A stretch of DNA of 64,000 nucleotides from Azolla caroliniana (Eukaryota > Polypodiophyta): the NCBI GenBank assembly GCA_043228905.1, contig JBHGNT010000012.1, positions 17,546,001 through 17,610,000 of the forward strand, read 5' to 3'. Of this stretch, positions 20,271 to 31,236 are shown one piece after another; the stretch's first letter is position 1, and each line of letters begins with the position of its first letter. The position numbers and the translations under genes are program-made. The notes below the pieces were generated by a model, which was not told the origin of the DNA, searched no databases, and worked only from the letters and a program-made list of their open reading frames with translations.

Positions 20271-23200
20271 ATGGATAGAGGCATGGCGAGCTCGCTTCCA
20301 ACAGAGAAGCTCGATAGAACCAACTACGCGTCTTGGTCCTACAAGATGCACTAGTACCTGCTCGGGCACGGCTACTGGAGTTATGTCGAAGGAGCTAATG
20401 ACGCGGCACCCGAATCGACACACAGAGACTTTCCGTCGTGGGAGCAATCGGCGAGCAGGGTATTATACTGCTTCGCGTCGTGTGTGGGCGAACAACTATT
20501 GAGCTATGTTCGGGATGCAAAGACGCCGAAGGGTGCGTGGGAAAATCTGAAGAAGATCTTCGCCGCGAGCACCACAGCCAGGAAGCTTCAGCTCCGACAG
20601 GAGTTGAGCAACCTACGACAACACGACTTGTCGGTGGCGGACTATACCTCGAAGATCAAGGATATCTGCGACTCCCTCACCTCCATAGAGGTGAACATCG
20701 AGGAGAGCGAGATGGTCCAGATCTGTCTCGGAGGTTTGGCGTCGAAGTTCGGAGCGTTCCGAACGGTTGTGCGTACCCGGGAGAATACGCCGTCCTTTTT
20801 CGACTTACAATCGATGCTCCTGGTAGAGGAGAACCACGCGGGTGCGTCTACAAGCACGCACACCGACAACAGAATGTTGTACACGGAGGGAGATAGGCCC
20901 CGTGGACGTGGAGGACGAGGCGAGTCGGCACGCAATGGAGGCGGCCGACGAGATCAAGAAAGAAGGCACCGAAGTGATGCCGACAACAACTCCGAACCCT
21001 TCGGAAACAGGGGGAGTCGATGCGATGAGAACCGGCAAGGGAAGTCCATCGCGGAGTGCTGGTACTGTGGCAAGAAAGGCCACAAGGAAAGTGAGTGCTG
21101 GAAGAAGCGCGCCGATTCGGAGAGAACTGGTTCCGGGAACGGCTCCAGACATACCGACAAGGGAAATCGGCAGCGATCGCACTACGCCGAAGACTCTGGG
21201 AGAGCCGGAGAAGGAACTGCCTTCGTGACTAGACATGAAGCAAACTCAATGAAGCAGACCACCCCGAGATCGGACGAGGTGTGGTACGTAGACTCCGGCG
21301 CGTCAAACCACATGACGAGCCATAAGGAGTGGTTCTCGTACCTTGAAAAACCGATACAACCTGGAGTAGTCGCAACAGGAGACGACACTCCGCATCCGAT
21401 CGCGAATGTCGGAGAAGTTCCCCTTAGCCATGTCGGGCAGAAAGGGAAACTCATGAACGTGCTGCACGTTCCAACAATCACGAAAAACTTGGTCTCGGTC
21501 GGACAGATCGTCGACCAAGGGATGGAGGTTCGGTTTACACACCTCGGGTGCTTCATTGAGGAAGAAGGCCGTGTGATTGCGCAAGGGCGCAGAGACGGGA
21601 GGATGTTCATCCTCGACTCCACTGACGGCGGCACCGCAATGTTCGCGAAGGGACAAAAGACCGAGTCGGACATCGACTTGTGGCACAAGCGGATAGGCCA
21701 CGTCAACCTCCAACGGCTTCAAGATCTGCAATCGAAACAGGTAGTGTTCGGATTGCCCAAATTTAGTGGCCGAAAGGCACAAATTTGTGAAGCCTGCCAG
21801 CTCGGGAAGCAACACCGACTTCCCTTCCCCAACGAGCGAAACCGGAGCCGGAACAAACTCGACCTTATACACTCCGATGTGTGGGGGCCGACACAAAACG
21901 TTAGTCTTGGCGGGAGCCGATATTTCGTCTCCTTCATCGACGACCACACGCGGCACACGTGGATCTACCTCATTGAGAGGAAGAGCGAAGTCTTCGACTG
22001 TTTCCAGGACCTCAAAGGGTTCGTGGAAACTGAAACGGGACGAAAGATCAAGTGCCTGCGGTCGGATGGCGGGAAAGAGTACTTTTCCGGTCAATTCCAC
22101 GGTTACCTACAACAAATGGGAATTCGCCGCGAATTCAGTTGTAGATACACGCCGGAGAAGAACGGCATGGCCGAGAGAAAGAATCGGTCGATTGTGGAAG
22201 CGGCACGGGCGATGCTGGAGGAGAAGAGCTTGCCCAAGTTCTACTAGGCCGAGGCGGTAAGGACCGCGGTATATATCCAAAACCGGATCGGAGACAAAGT
22301 GTCGGCGCACGAGCTATATTTCGGAACGAAGCCGAACTTGCGACACTTGAGGGTGTTCGGTAGCATTGCGTATGTGCATATACCGAAGGAGAAAAGGAGG
22401 AAGCTGGACGCAAAGGCCGAGAAATGCATCTTGGTCGGTTACTCAGACGAGCAGAAGGGTTATAAGTGCTACAACCCTCGCACCAAACAAGCGCGTGTCA
22501 GCCGCGACGTGGTGTTTGACGAGTCCGCGTCCTGGTACCTGCCCCCGACTACGAACCTAGACTCCAATCCGAGTTCTGACGATGAGGTCAACGAGGCCGA
22601 GATGCCTCCGAATGAGCCCGAAATCGAGACCCGCGAAGAGAGTCCGATTTCACTCCGGTTAAGTGGACCGATTGGACGACTGAGTCGGTACGACCAGTCC
22701 GATGAAGAGCCGGCGAGTAGTGGAGACTCGGTCGTGCATTCCCCGCGCAGGAAGCCGAGGAGACGGCTTACGCGCAAAGAGAAAGGGAAGAAGAAGGTGT
22801 CGGATTCCGGCACGGAAAGGAACGAGTCAGACCGACGCGAGTCCGACTTCGAGGGAACCGGTGACGGGTCTTTAAAGGTGAAGACCGTGTCGACCGAGAA
22901 GGCCTCGACATCGGCTAATGTGAGATTACGCCGATCTACCCGCCAGAAGAACCTAGTTGTGCGGTTCGGATACAACGAGTACATGGCGCATCATTATGCG
23001 TACATGACCCGTGTAGCGGAAGTGCGTGAGCCGGAGAGCTACGCAGAAGCGGCGAAGGACGCGAATTGGCGCGCCGCGATGGAGGAAGAGATGCACGCAT
23101 TGGCGGAGAACGAGACCTGGGACCTAGTTGACGCACTGAAGGGTGTGAAGCCGATCGGGTGTAGATGGGTGTACAAGGTCAAGTACAACACCAATGGCTC

Positions 23201-24938
23201 GGTCAACCGGTACAAGGCTCGGCTAGTGGCAAAGGGATATGCGCAGAAACACGGCATCGACTATGATGAGACGTTTGCGCCGGTCGCGAAAATGACGACC
23301 GTCCGTGTTTTGCTTGCAGTAGCTGCGGCCAAGGGGTGGCACCTACATCAGATGGATGTAAAGAATGCGTTCCTGCAAGGTGACCTTGAGGAACAGGTGT
23401 ACATGGTACAACCCCCCGGATTTCACTCTAGAACGAACTCCTCGGCAATATGCCGACTGAAGAAGTCCCTTTACGGATTGAAGCAAGCCCCGCATGCCTG
23501 GAACGCGAAGATCACGCAACAACTGCGTCGGTTGGGCTTCGTTACGTCAAAATCGGACTCTTCCCTGTTCATCCGGAAAGGTCGACTCGGACCGGTTAGT
23601 ATTTTACTGTATGTTGATGACTTGGTCATCACCGGCGCCGACCTAGGTGAAATCGACCGCGTGAAGCTCCAGCTTGCGGCATCGTTCGACATGAAGGATC
23701 TGGGGGACCTTCATTACTTCCTCGGGATCGAAGTGATCCGTACCCCCGAAGGCATATTGATCAGCCAATGTCATTACGTGTTGAGTATGCTCTTCAAACT
23801 CGGGATGGCCGACTGTAAATTCATCTCGACTCCTCTGGACAGAACCGTCAAGCTTCGTCCCGATACGGGAAAGGTATGCGACCCGACGAGGTTCCGACAA
23901 ATTGTCGGAAGCCTTATATACTTGACCATCACCCGACCCGACCTCAGTTATCCGGTCGGGGTGATCAGTCAGTTCATGGCGCGACCTACCGAGGAGCACC
24001 TTCAGTGTGCGCAACGCATACTTCGGTATGTCAACGGCACTAAGGACCGGGGACTGCTATATCGGACCGGTGCAGCCACGCGGTTAGTCGGCTACACCGA
24101 TGCTGATTGGGCTGGCAACGCCGCCGATCGCCGATCCACGTCTGGATACGCGTTCTCCCTCGGGAGTGCCGCGATCGCGTGGAGCAGTAAGAAGCAGCTG
24201 ACAGTTGCATTGTCGAGCACCGAAGCCGAGTACCGAGGAGCGGCTGTCGCGACATGCGAAGCCATATGGTTGAAGCGGCTACTTAAGGACCTGCAAGAGG
24301 AGGTGTCCGATCCAACGACGATCTACTGCGACAACCTCAGCATCATCCAACTCGCGAAGAACCCCGTCTTCCACGCACGGACCAAGCACATTGAGGTGCA
24401 CTACCATTTCGTCCGTGAGCGTGTCCTTTCCGGTGAAGTCGAACTTCAGTACGTTCCGACGGATCGACAGACTGCCGACATCTTCACCAAGCCTCTTGGT
24501 CTGGACAAGTTGTGGCAATTCTCAGGTGCGCTCGGATTGCGTCACCTCGACGTGCCAAACTTGAGGGGGAGAACAGTCCCGAACGACCAAGCAAAGCAGA
24601 AGGAAAGGAGCGGAGACCGCGACACCGAGTTGGTTGTTGAATTCGACTTCGGATCGGCTGAAGAAGCCGAGGGCGGACCCGCCGAGTTGGTTCGGATGTT
24701 TGATTCAGACACGCTGAATCAACCAAGGCCCAAGCGGAAGAAAAGGCAGCAGAAGAAGCGTCAACACCGCAACAACAGAAGAGCTGATGAGGGCCACATG
24801 AGCAAACAAGCCGACCGGAAGGGTCGAAGCGCGCGGAGTCGAACAGGTCGAGGAGCGCGAGCGAGGCGAGAAGCTAGGAGGAACCGGTGCTGTGAAGATC
24901 CCGAAGAGCCTCAAGTTGAGCTTGAGGGGGAGTGTTGA
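20271..24938 (+). pseudogene. Copia gag-pol polyprotein with two amber stops
   Basis: One frame of 1556 codons from ATG 20271 encodes gag, a zinc knuckle CX2CX4HX4C (residues 263-276), protease DSG (341-343), integrase zinc-binding start (His 472) and catalytic D536, D599, E635 (the last pair 36 apart), reverse transcriptase with YVDD (1114-1117) and RNase H with YTDADW (from 1275). TAG at 20352-20354 interrupts gag where Gln is expected, and TAG at 22245-22247 interrupts integrase where Trp is expected. After the normal RNase H end (LRGR, from 1431) an unusual basic tail of about 120 residues follows. The stop codon lies in the first bases of the 3' LTR. With both stops the element is predicted to be non-autonomous. 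Confidence 0.95.
24921..24932 (+). other. Polypurine tract
   Basis: A purine-rich GAGGGGGAG stretch directly abuts the 3' LTR, as required for plus-strand priming. It also encodes the last residues of the polyprotein. Confidence 0.9.
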
Positions 24939-25318
24939 GAGACAAGCTCAACATCGGCCGGATCGGCTAAAGAAGCCGAGGACCGGATCGGTTGGGACCG
25001 ATCGGTTAGGCTGAGTGCATAAACCGGGAGGCCGTTAGGAAAGATATTCCGTGAGGAATATATTTGGGAGTTAGTGTAGGAGCTCTTGATGAGCATTGAA
25101 GTATTGTCAGTATTTCGGTCAGTCCTTCTAGGACTTGTATAAAAGTGCTCACTGAGCACGTCTTATGTACAGATTGAGTATTATTGTTGAATATAGTTTT
25201 TTGTGTTTCTCTCTCTGTCTCTCCCGAGTATACTGCGTAAGCTCAAGCTCTCCATTGAACCTGAGTTTCCTTCCTTCTGTTCGGTCTTCATACTTGCTTC
25301 CGCACGTTACTTTCTACA
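24933..25318 (+). repeat. 3' LTR of copia element
   Basis: 386 bp, the same length as the 5' LTR, with a TATAAAAG box at 25138-25145. The right-hand target duplication GCTAT follows at 25319. Confidence 0.97.
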
Positions 25319-25323
25319 GCTAT

Positions 25324-25937
25324 GTATGCACGAGAGGCAAAATTGACAAGATCCGTTTTGAGAGAGACTTGTTGTCCGCATCCCCTAGGTTCCTGGAAAT
25401 TTGGAGGTTGATCGTAGGCTTCACCTTGTGGTATGTCTTGAAAGCACGATGCCTAAAGGTTTTCCAAGATCTGGTACAACCCCCAGCGGAAGTGATCATG
25501 GATATATGGTTCGCGCTTATCAGCTGCCTACGAGGGCATTTGGACAAGGCTTGCAACCACTCCAATGATGTGGCCACTGCCTGTTTGCGCTTTTGGCAGA
25601 AATGGTAGAACACACCTATGGTGACAATAGGAGGAAGTGGCCCGAGGTGGAACTACCAACCCCCACGCTAGTTGTTTTCTTCTCACATTCCACCCTCCCT
25701 TCGTTGTAGGCCCCAGGAGTCGGCTCATATTGACCGACACTAAAGACCACTACTTTTAGTTATAGGTATCTACTTACTTTAGGTAGTCTGTTTGAAAGAC
25801 TATGTAAGTAGTCTCATTTTCTTGATCTTGATCGGAGGGAGATTCCCGTTTTGTGTATAAGTTTCCTTGTATAGTCTCCTTATAATAATCCTTCCTAACT
25901 AATGGGAAAGTAGCTTCATTTTGAAAAAAATAATAAT
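25324..25937 (+). pseudogene. LINE fragment, right half with poly(A)-like tail
   Basis: Directly after the copia target duplication the interrupted LINE reading frame resumes in the same phase and runs to a stop at 25608. Non-coding sequence continues to an A-rich tail at 25924-25937. TCAATCATCAATTCA (15 bp) occurs on both sides of the LINE (19447-19461 and 25938-25952), which fits a LINE target-site duplication, although both copies lie in a tandem repeat. Confidence 0.8.
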
Positions 25938-26225
25938 TCAATCATCAATTCACCAAGGTTCAAATCTAGGCCACTCCACATACATAGTTTAGCTTTTACT
26001 CATCAATCATGAATTCACCAGGGTTCAAATCTAGGTCACTCCATAGAGTTAAGGTTTAAATCATCAATCATCAATTCACCAGGGTTCAAATCTAGGCCAC
26101 TCCACATACATAGTTAAGCTTTTACTCATCAATCATCAATTCACCAAGGTTCAAATCTAGGTCACTCCACATAGGTAAGGTTTTACTCATGAATCATCAA
26201 TTCACTAGGGGTCAAATCTAGGCAC
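25938..26225 (+). repeat. ~62-bp minisatellite carrying B-box-like motif (right part)
   Basis: Five further units of the same repeat as at 19211-19461 (AATTCACCAAGGTTCAAATC type). Some have lost internal bases, for example near 26044. Confidence 0.85.
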
Positions 26226-28565
26226 AATGTTAATGGGGGTGAGTGAGTGACCTCTCTTGTCGGTGCCTGATAACCTTCACCTAGTTGTTGTAGGCCCAAG
26301 CTTTTTTTGTAACCTGATATCAACTCAACTGTCACTACTATATTCATTACTGAACTAGATGTTGTTATTACGGAATGTTCGGGTGTGTTATCGGCTCCTC
26401 TTGGGTTGAGGTTGTGGGTTTTGGTGTGAGTATGTTATTCGGTTGTTGCCATTCTTCACGATTTTGTCAATTGTAACCCTCTCTCTTATGGAATCCTTGC
26501 ATTTCCTAACCTACCCCCTTAACAAATACACATTTACGCACTCAGTAGTGTATGTATACCAATACACACAAATCCACATTTATCGGACATGTCATACAAA
26601 TTCACACACACATTGATACATGTATGCATAGAGATTAATTGAAAATACAAGTTACCTCATGTGCACATTTGTTATCACAGGGTACTACTTGGTAGTTGGC
26701 ATTTGTAAGCTCTTACACATCCATGTATATGCATGTACATATTTCCATGTCATAACACAACACAACTTCTATTGTTCGATTTTCTTCCTCTTCTTCTCCT
26801 TTCATCCTTTCTCTTCCATGAATTTAAACATCAGACTTCTATCATTCTAGATTATAATTATAATTGTTCTTTATTTCTCCCCTTTTTTTAACATTTAGTG
26901 TGACCCACATTGAATGTTGATCTAGTTTCATCCATGCTAGGATGGGTGAGAACATGGTGCCACTTGTCATTTTTTAGTTCTCACATATATATAATTTCTT
27001 CCATGCCATTTATGTTCCAAGTAAAAACACTTACACTACTACATATTAAGGAAACACACCTAATTATATAGGAATATGGGTTTCAAAACCCAAACTTGTT
27101 ATTATCATTATTTACAAACATAGAAAATCTAATACTAATGTCAAAGGGGAGAATGTGCTTGGTTTGGAGGTGGTGCACTTTGTGTGCCATTGGCATCACA
27201 ACTTTTGTTTTTTACTCATTTGCCATCAATAACTTGATGTATGACTTGGTGGACATAAGCTCATGCATTACACACACAATGAGTGTGATGAGGAGGTTCA
27301 TGCCAAAACCTAGCATGAATGACAATGGCACCTTCAAAATAGAGTGGTCACATACTACAATTTTGGACATGAGCCATCACTGATGATGAAGACAATGGTG
27401 ATACCATTCCACTTTATGACCTTAGAGAGAGTCGACAAAGAACCATAAGTCGATATTTTACTACTTCTCACCTTGTCATATTACACCATAAATACATTGT
27501 AACCCTAAGATCTTACATTATGAAGGTTATCCCGGCTCACATTAATAGAGCAATGCCCTCGTAGTAAGTAATTATGCCTAATGGAATAGATGTCACCATA
27601 TTACTATTGTCAATATCTCAATATTGCCAACAATGTCATTGCCATTGGGATGTTGTCATGATGGGACTTTTTGTTGACAATGGCATGTCTCTACCATTGG
27701 TCCACCATTGCTACTAACATAATGGGGGAAGTTGTCATTGCATCCAATGATGCAAGCGACAAAAGAGAGGGAAGAAAAGAAGTGGCCCGTGGGTGATTGA
27801 GTGGGTGAAGAACAATGCAAAAGGGCTGCTCATAAAAATGCACATTACAAAGATGTGGAACGAGAGTTGAATGACCATTAAGATCGAAACTTGAACAATT
27901 GATGATCTTTTATACAAATTGAGAGTTGAGCAATGATTGATTGTAGAGCTAAGCAATAATTGACAAATCATCAATAACCATTTGCCAAGAGCTAAACCTA
28001 ACCAAGCCAAGTTATAGCCAATTTGGCAATCAATAGCCATTTTTGGAGACTTGAGTGAAAGTAATGATGGAGAAATAAGTGTTGGATCTGTGCATGAGTG
28101 TGTGGAACTACCGGAGTTTCGAACCAAGAGATGGCTAGGAAAACTAAAAGAAGGCTTGAATCACTTCAAGAGGACTTGCTTCACTCAAATGCTAACACAT
28201 CTTCAATGTCCCACATGTTCAAGCAAAGGTGAATGGAAAAGAGGTGATAAAGAGGCTTATTTGTGCTAAAGTGGAGGCCTTCTCAAGGTTTATATGTGGT
28301 CTTATAGCTCGACATAGCAATGGAATCTTCTCAAGGTTTATATGTGCTCTGCTAGCAAAGGCGTTATTGGCAACAATGTAGTTTTTTTGATAATATATAT
28401 TTGTGCAGAGGAAACAGTATTATGTACTATTTGTATATTGCATTTGGCTTTTTATTAATACTAATGGATCATATTTTTATGGAAAATAAAAATAAAAATG
28501 CTAACACATCTTCTTCTACTAATTAGTGATGCTCAACAATACCTTTAACGTTGTCTACTTAGGTT
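26226..28565. other. Intergenic, no gene recognised
   Basis: AT-rich with several short ORFs (for example at 27096, 28051 and, on minus, 27735). None shows a domain I know or splice-consistent continuation. Confidence 0.5.
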
Positions 28566-28569
28566 CTAT

Positions 28570-28920
28570 TTCCTTTGTGAAGAGATCCACATGCAATGAT
28601 CAGTTGACCGACAGAATGCTCCACGCCTCCTCATTCTCATATGAGTTTTCACATGCAATGAAGTGCTTTCATGAAGTGATCCACACACAAGTATCGGTTG
28701 ACACCACAAAATGCTCCACTTCCTCATTCTCATATGAGTTTTCACATGCAATGAAGTGCTTTCATGAAGTGATCCACACATAAGGATCAGTTGACACCAC
28801 AAAATGCTCCACTTCCTCATTCTCATATGAGTTTTCAAGCGCAATCAATTGCTTTCATGAAGTGATCCACACACAAGGATCGGTTGACAGGACACAACTG
28901 GCCTCATTAGCAAACGAGTT
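28570..28920. repeat. ~93-bp tandem repeat, about four copies
   Basis: GTTGACC/GTTGACA recurs at 28603, 28697, 28790 and 28883 (spacing 94, 93, 93). Units share CATTCTCATATGAGTTTTCA and CTTTCATGAAGTGATCCACA. The last copy degrades after 28890. Confidence 0.9.
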
Positions 28921-29096
28921 CTCTCACAGTATCACAATGAATGATAAGGTTGATGGGACACAATGAAGTGATCCGCACAATGAATGGTAAGGCTAATGGG
29001 ACATAATGTCTTGGCGTCTACATTCGCAATGAGTTCTCACACGATCAAGTGGTATTGAATTTGAGACATGCTTTCTCTTGAATGCATTGTTACAAC

Positions 29097-29127
<31 letters not shown>

Positions 29128-29250
29128 CATACATACATACATACATACATACATACATACATACCTTCATACATACATACATACATACATACATACATAC
29201 CTTCATACATACATACATACCTTCATACATACATACATACATACATACAT
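29097..29250. repeat. (CATA)n microsatellite
   Basis: About 150 bp of ACAT tetramers with three CCTT interruptions. ORFs through it (Tyr-Ile-His-Thr repeats) are not genes. Confidence 0.97.
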
Positions 29251-29330
29251 CACTTCACTAGTATGTATATATCTGAATGATGAATCACATGGAGAGAGAG
29301 AGAGAGAGAGAGAGATTTGTATGGCATGAA

Positions 29331-29405
29331 TCTATGGTGATGGGCAGAGTAGATGAAAGAGAGAATAGATGTATGGTATCTATGGTGATGGGCAGAGTAG
29401 ATGAA
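29331..29405 (+). repeat. 27-bp duplication spanning PPR start codon
   Basis: TCTATGGTGATGGGCAGAGT plus AGATGAA occurs at 29331-29357 and again at 29379-29405. The second copy contains the ATG of the PPR gene at 29401. A (GA)n tract precedes it at 29291-29314. Confidence 0.9.
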
Positions 29406-31236
29406 TCATCCATGGAGAGAACCTGCAGTTGCCCTTTCTGCAGGGGAAATCGAAGCAGAAGCAGAAGCAGAAGCAGAATCAGAAGCAGTCCATCCCCATA
29501 TCCTTGCAGCAGGAGGAGGAGGTGTGCGGGATCTGCACCCTCCTCCTCACCCATTGTACCTCACCTTCGCCTCCCTCCTTCAAGCTTGCGGCCGCAACAG
29601 AGCCCTGCTTCAAGGCAAGCGCCTGCACTCCCGCCTCCTTGAGCTTCTCCATCCCCACACCTCCTCCCCTTTCAGGGATGATGGGCAGCTCAGAAGTAGC
29701 AGCATCATCATCCTGTGCAACCATGTTATCCGCATGTATGATCTGTGCTGTGCCCCGGGCCTGGCTCTCCGCGCCTTCCAGTCCATGCCGGCCCGCAACC
29801 GTGTCTCTTGGAACCTGGTCCTGGCCGCCCATGCCCATGCCCATGCCCAAACTGCCTTCCGCTTGCTCCTTGACATGCTACAGCAGCAGCGCGTGGACCT
29901 ATCCCCCGACAAGTTCACCTTCATCACTGTCATCTCCGCGTGCGCCAAGTCTTCGCCTGCTTGCTCTCTCGAAGGTAAGATCACACATTTTCTTCTTGTA
30001 TGCCACGGCCTCGATCGCGTTGGCCATGCCGCGAATGCGCTCCTCGCTTTCTATGGCATGCGTGGGCACCTCGATGATGCCTTCCGAATTTTGGGTATGA
30101 TGCCGAAGAGGGATGTTAGTGCCTGGAACTCCATGTTTACTGTATGCTCCCAACTTGGGGAGGCTGAGATGGTCTTCCAGCTTTATGCTCAAATGCAGCA
30201 AGAAGGAATCAAACCTAACAAAGTCAGCTTTCTCACGCTCCTCTCGGCTTGCCGCACCCTCGCCAAATTGGACGAGGGTAAGCAGTTACATTCCCTCATT
30301 AAAACCTCAGGGATGGCAATAGATGTAGTTTTGGGTACTGCTCTCATGGACATGTACAGCAAATGTGGAGACTTTGATGCTGCGTTGAAAGTGTTCACTG
30401 GAATGCCCGCAGGAAACCATGTTTCGTGGTCAGCCATCATATCGGCGCATGCCAAGCATGGGTATGGTGAGGAAGCTTGTTTGCTTTATGGACAAATGCA
30501 CAAGGAGGGCATGAAGGCCAATATAAACACCTTACTTTCACTTCTTGAGACATGCTCTGCCACCGGAAACCTGGTGGCTGGCAAGCTATTGCATTCGTGC
30601 ATTGTTGATGATGACAATCACAATGAAGAAGACATAGGCAGTGGCAATAACAATGTTGCTGTGAAGAATGCGTTGATCAGTATGTATAATCGCTGTGGAA
30701 GCCTTATGGATGCACATGCTGTTTTTAAGAATACGTCCAACATATATGACACTGTTTCGTGGAATGCAATGATATCTGCAAATTCACAGCATGGAAATAG
30801 CTCGAAAGCAGTCGACCTTTTCCTGCAGATGCAAATGAAAGGTATAAAACCAACAGAGAACACCTTCATTAGTGTGCTTTCAGCATGCAGTCATACAGGC
30901 TTGCTTACTGAAGGCTTACTATATTTCTGTTTCATGTGTTATGACTGTGGAATTGTGGCAACTTCTCAACATTACACATGCATAATAGATCTCCTTGGTA
31001 GAGCTGGGTGCCTCGAAGAGGCTGAGGAGTTTGTGAAGGAAATGCCGTTAAAGGCAGGGGTTCTAGATTGGATGTCCTTGGTCAGTGCCTCTAGAGGTCA
31101 CGGTGACATGGAGAGAGCCAGATATGCCGCAAAACAAACCCTTGAGCTTAACTCGTTGGTTACGGGAGCTTATGTAGCACTAACGAATATATTGGCTGTA
31201 ATCGACAGTGAATGGGATGATGAGTCTGAATATTGA
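29401..31236 (+). CDS. PLS-class pentatricopeptide repeat protein
   Basis: Intronless 611-residue PPR protein. PLS-class PPR proteins act in mitochondria or plastids, binding specific RNA sites, mostly for C-to-U editing. The first ~45 residues include an acidic Ala-Glu repeat (about 16-30) from a GAAGCA microsatellite. PPR motifs then run from about residue 55 (LYLTFASLLQACG) through VSWNLVLAAHA, DVSAWNSMF, VVLGTALMDMYSKCG, VSWSAIISAHAKHG and TVSWNAMISANSQHG to the ACSHTGLL/YTCIIDLLGRAG region. A partial E domain follows (DWMSLVSASRGHGDMERA) and the protein ends in an acidic SEWDDESEY, without E+ or DYW domains, so it would need a partner deaminase if it edits. An in-frame stop sits directly before the ATG. 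No classical transit peptide is obvious. Confidence 0.9.
   Translation: MNHPWREPAVALSAGEIEAEAEAEAESEAVHPHILAAGGGGVRDLHPPPHPLYLTFASLLQACGRNRALLQGKRLHSRLLELLHPHTSSPFRDDGQLRSSSIIILCNHVIRMYDLCCAPGLALRAFQSMPARNRVSWNLVLAAHAHAHAQTAFRLLLDMLQQQRVDLSPDKFTFITVISACAKSSPACSLEGKITHFLLVCHGLDRVGHAANALLAFYGMRGHLDDAFRILGMMPKRDVSAWNSMFTVCSQLGEAEMVFQLYAQMQQEGIKPNKVSFLTLLSACRTLAKLDEGKQLHSLIKTSGMAIDVVLGTALMDMYSKCGDFDAALKVFTGMPAGNHVSWSAIISAHAKHGYGEEACLLYGQMHKEGMKANINTLLSLLETCSATGNLVAGKLLHSCIVDDDNHNEEDIGSGNNNVAVKNALISMYNRCGSLMDAHAVFKNTSNIYDTVSWNAMISANSQHGNSSKAVDLFLQMQMKGIKPTENTFISVLSACSHTGLLTEGLLYFCFMCYDCGIVATSQHYTCIIDLLGRAGCLEEAEEFVKEMPLKAGVLDWMSLVSASRGHGDMERARYAAKQTLELNSLVTGAYVALTNILAVIDSEWDDESEY

Larger units (their letters stand above)
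19813..25318 (+). mobile_element. Nearly complete Ty1/copia retrotransposon
   Basis: A 5506-bp element bounded by two 386-bp LTRs that begin TG and end CA, flanked by a perfect 5-bp duplication GCTAT (19808-19812 and 25319-25323). A primer-binding site follows the left LTR and a polypurine tract precedes the right one. Domain order is gag, protease, integrase, reverse transcriptase, RNase H, the copia order. The LTRs differ at four sites, all transitions (about 1%), so insertion was fairly recent. Two in-frame amber codons interrupt the polyprotein. Base composition is much more GC-rich than the flanking DNA. Confidence 0.98.

Noticed and set aside
28051-28269. 72-codon ORF with two CxxC-like cysteines
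   Set aside because: No recognisable domain, no splice-supported continuation and AT-rich surroundings with similar chance ORFs.
29068-29329. ORFs of Tyr-Ile-His-Thr repeats
   Set aside because: They are translations of the (CATA)n microsatellite in more than one frame and have no other content.
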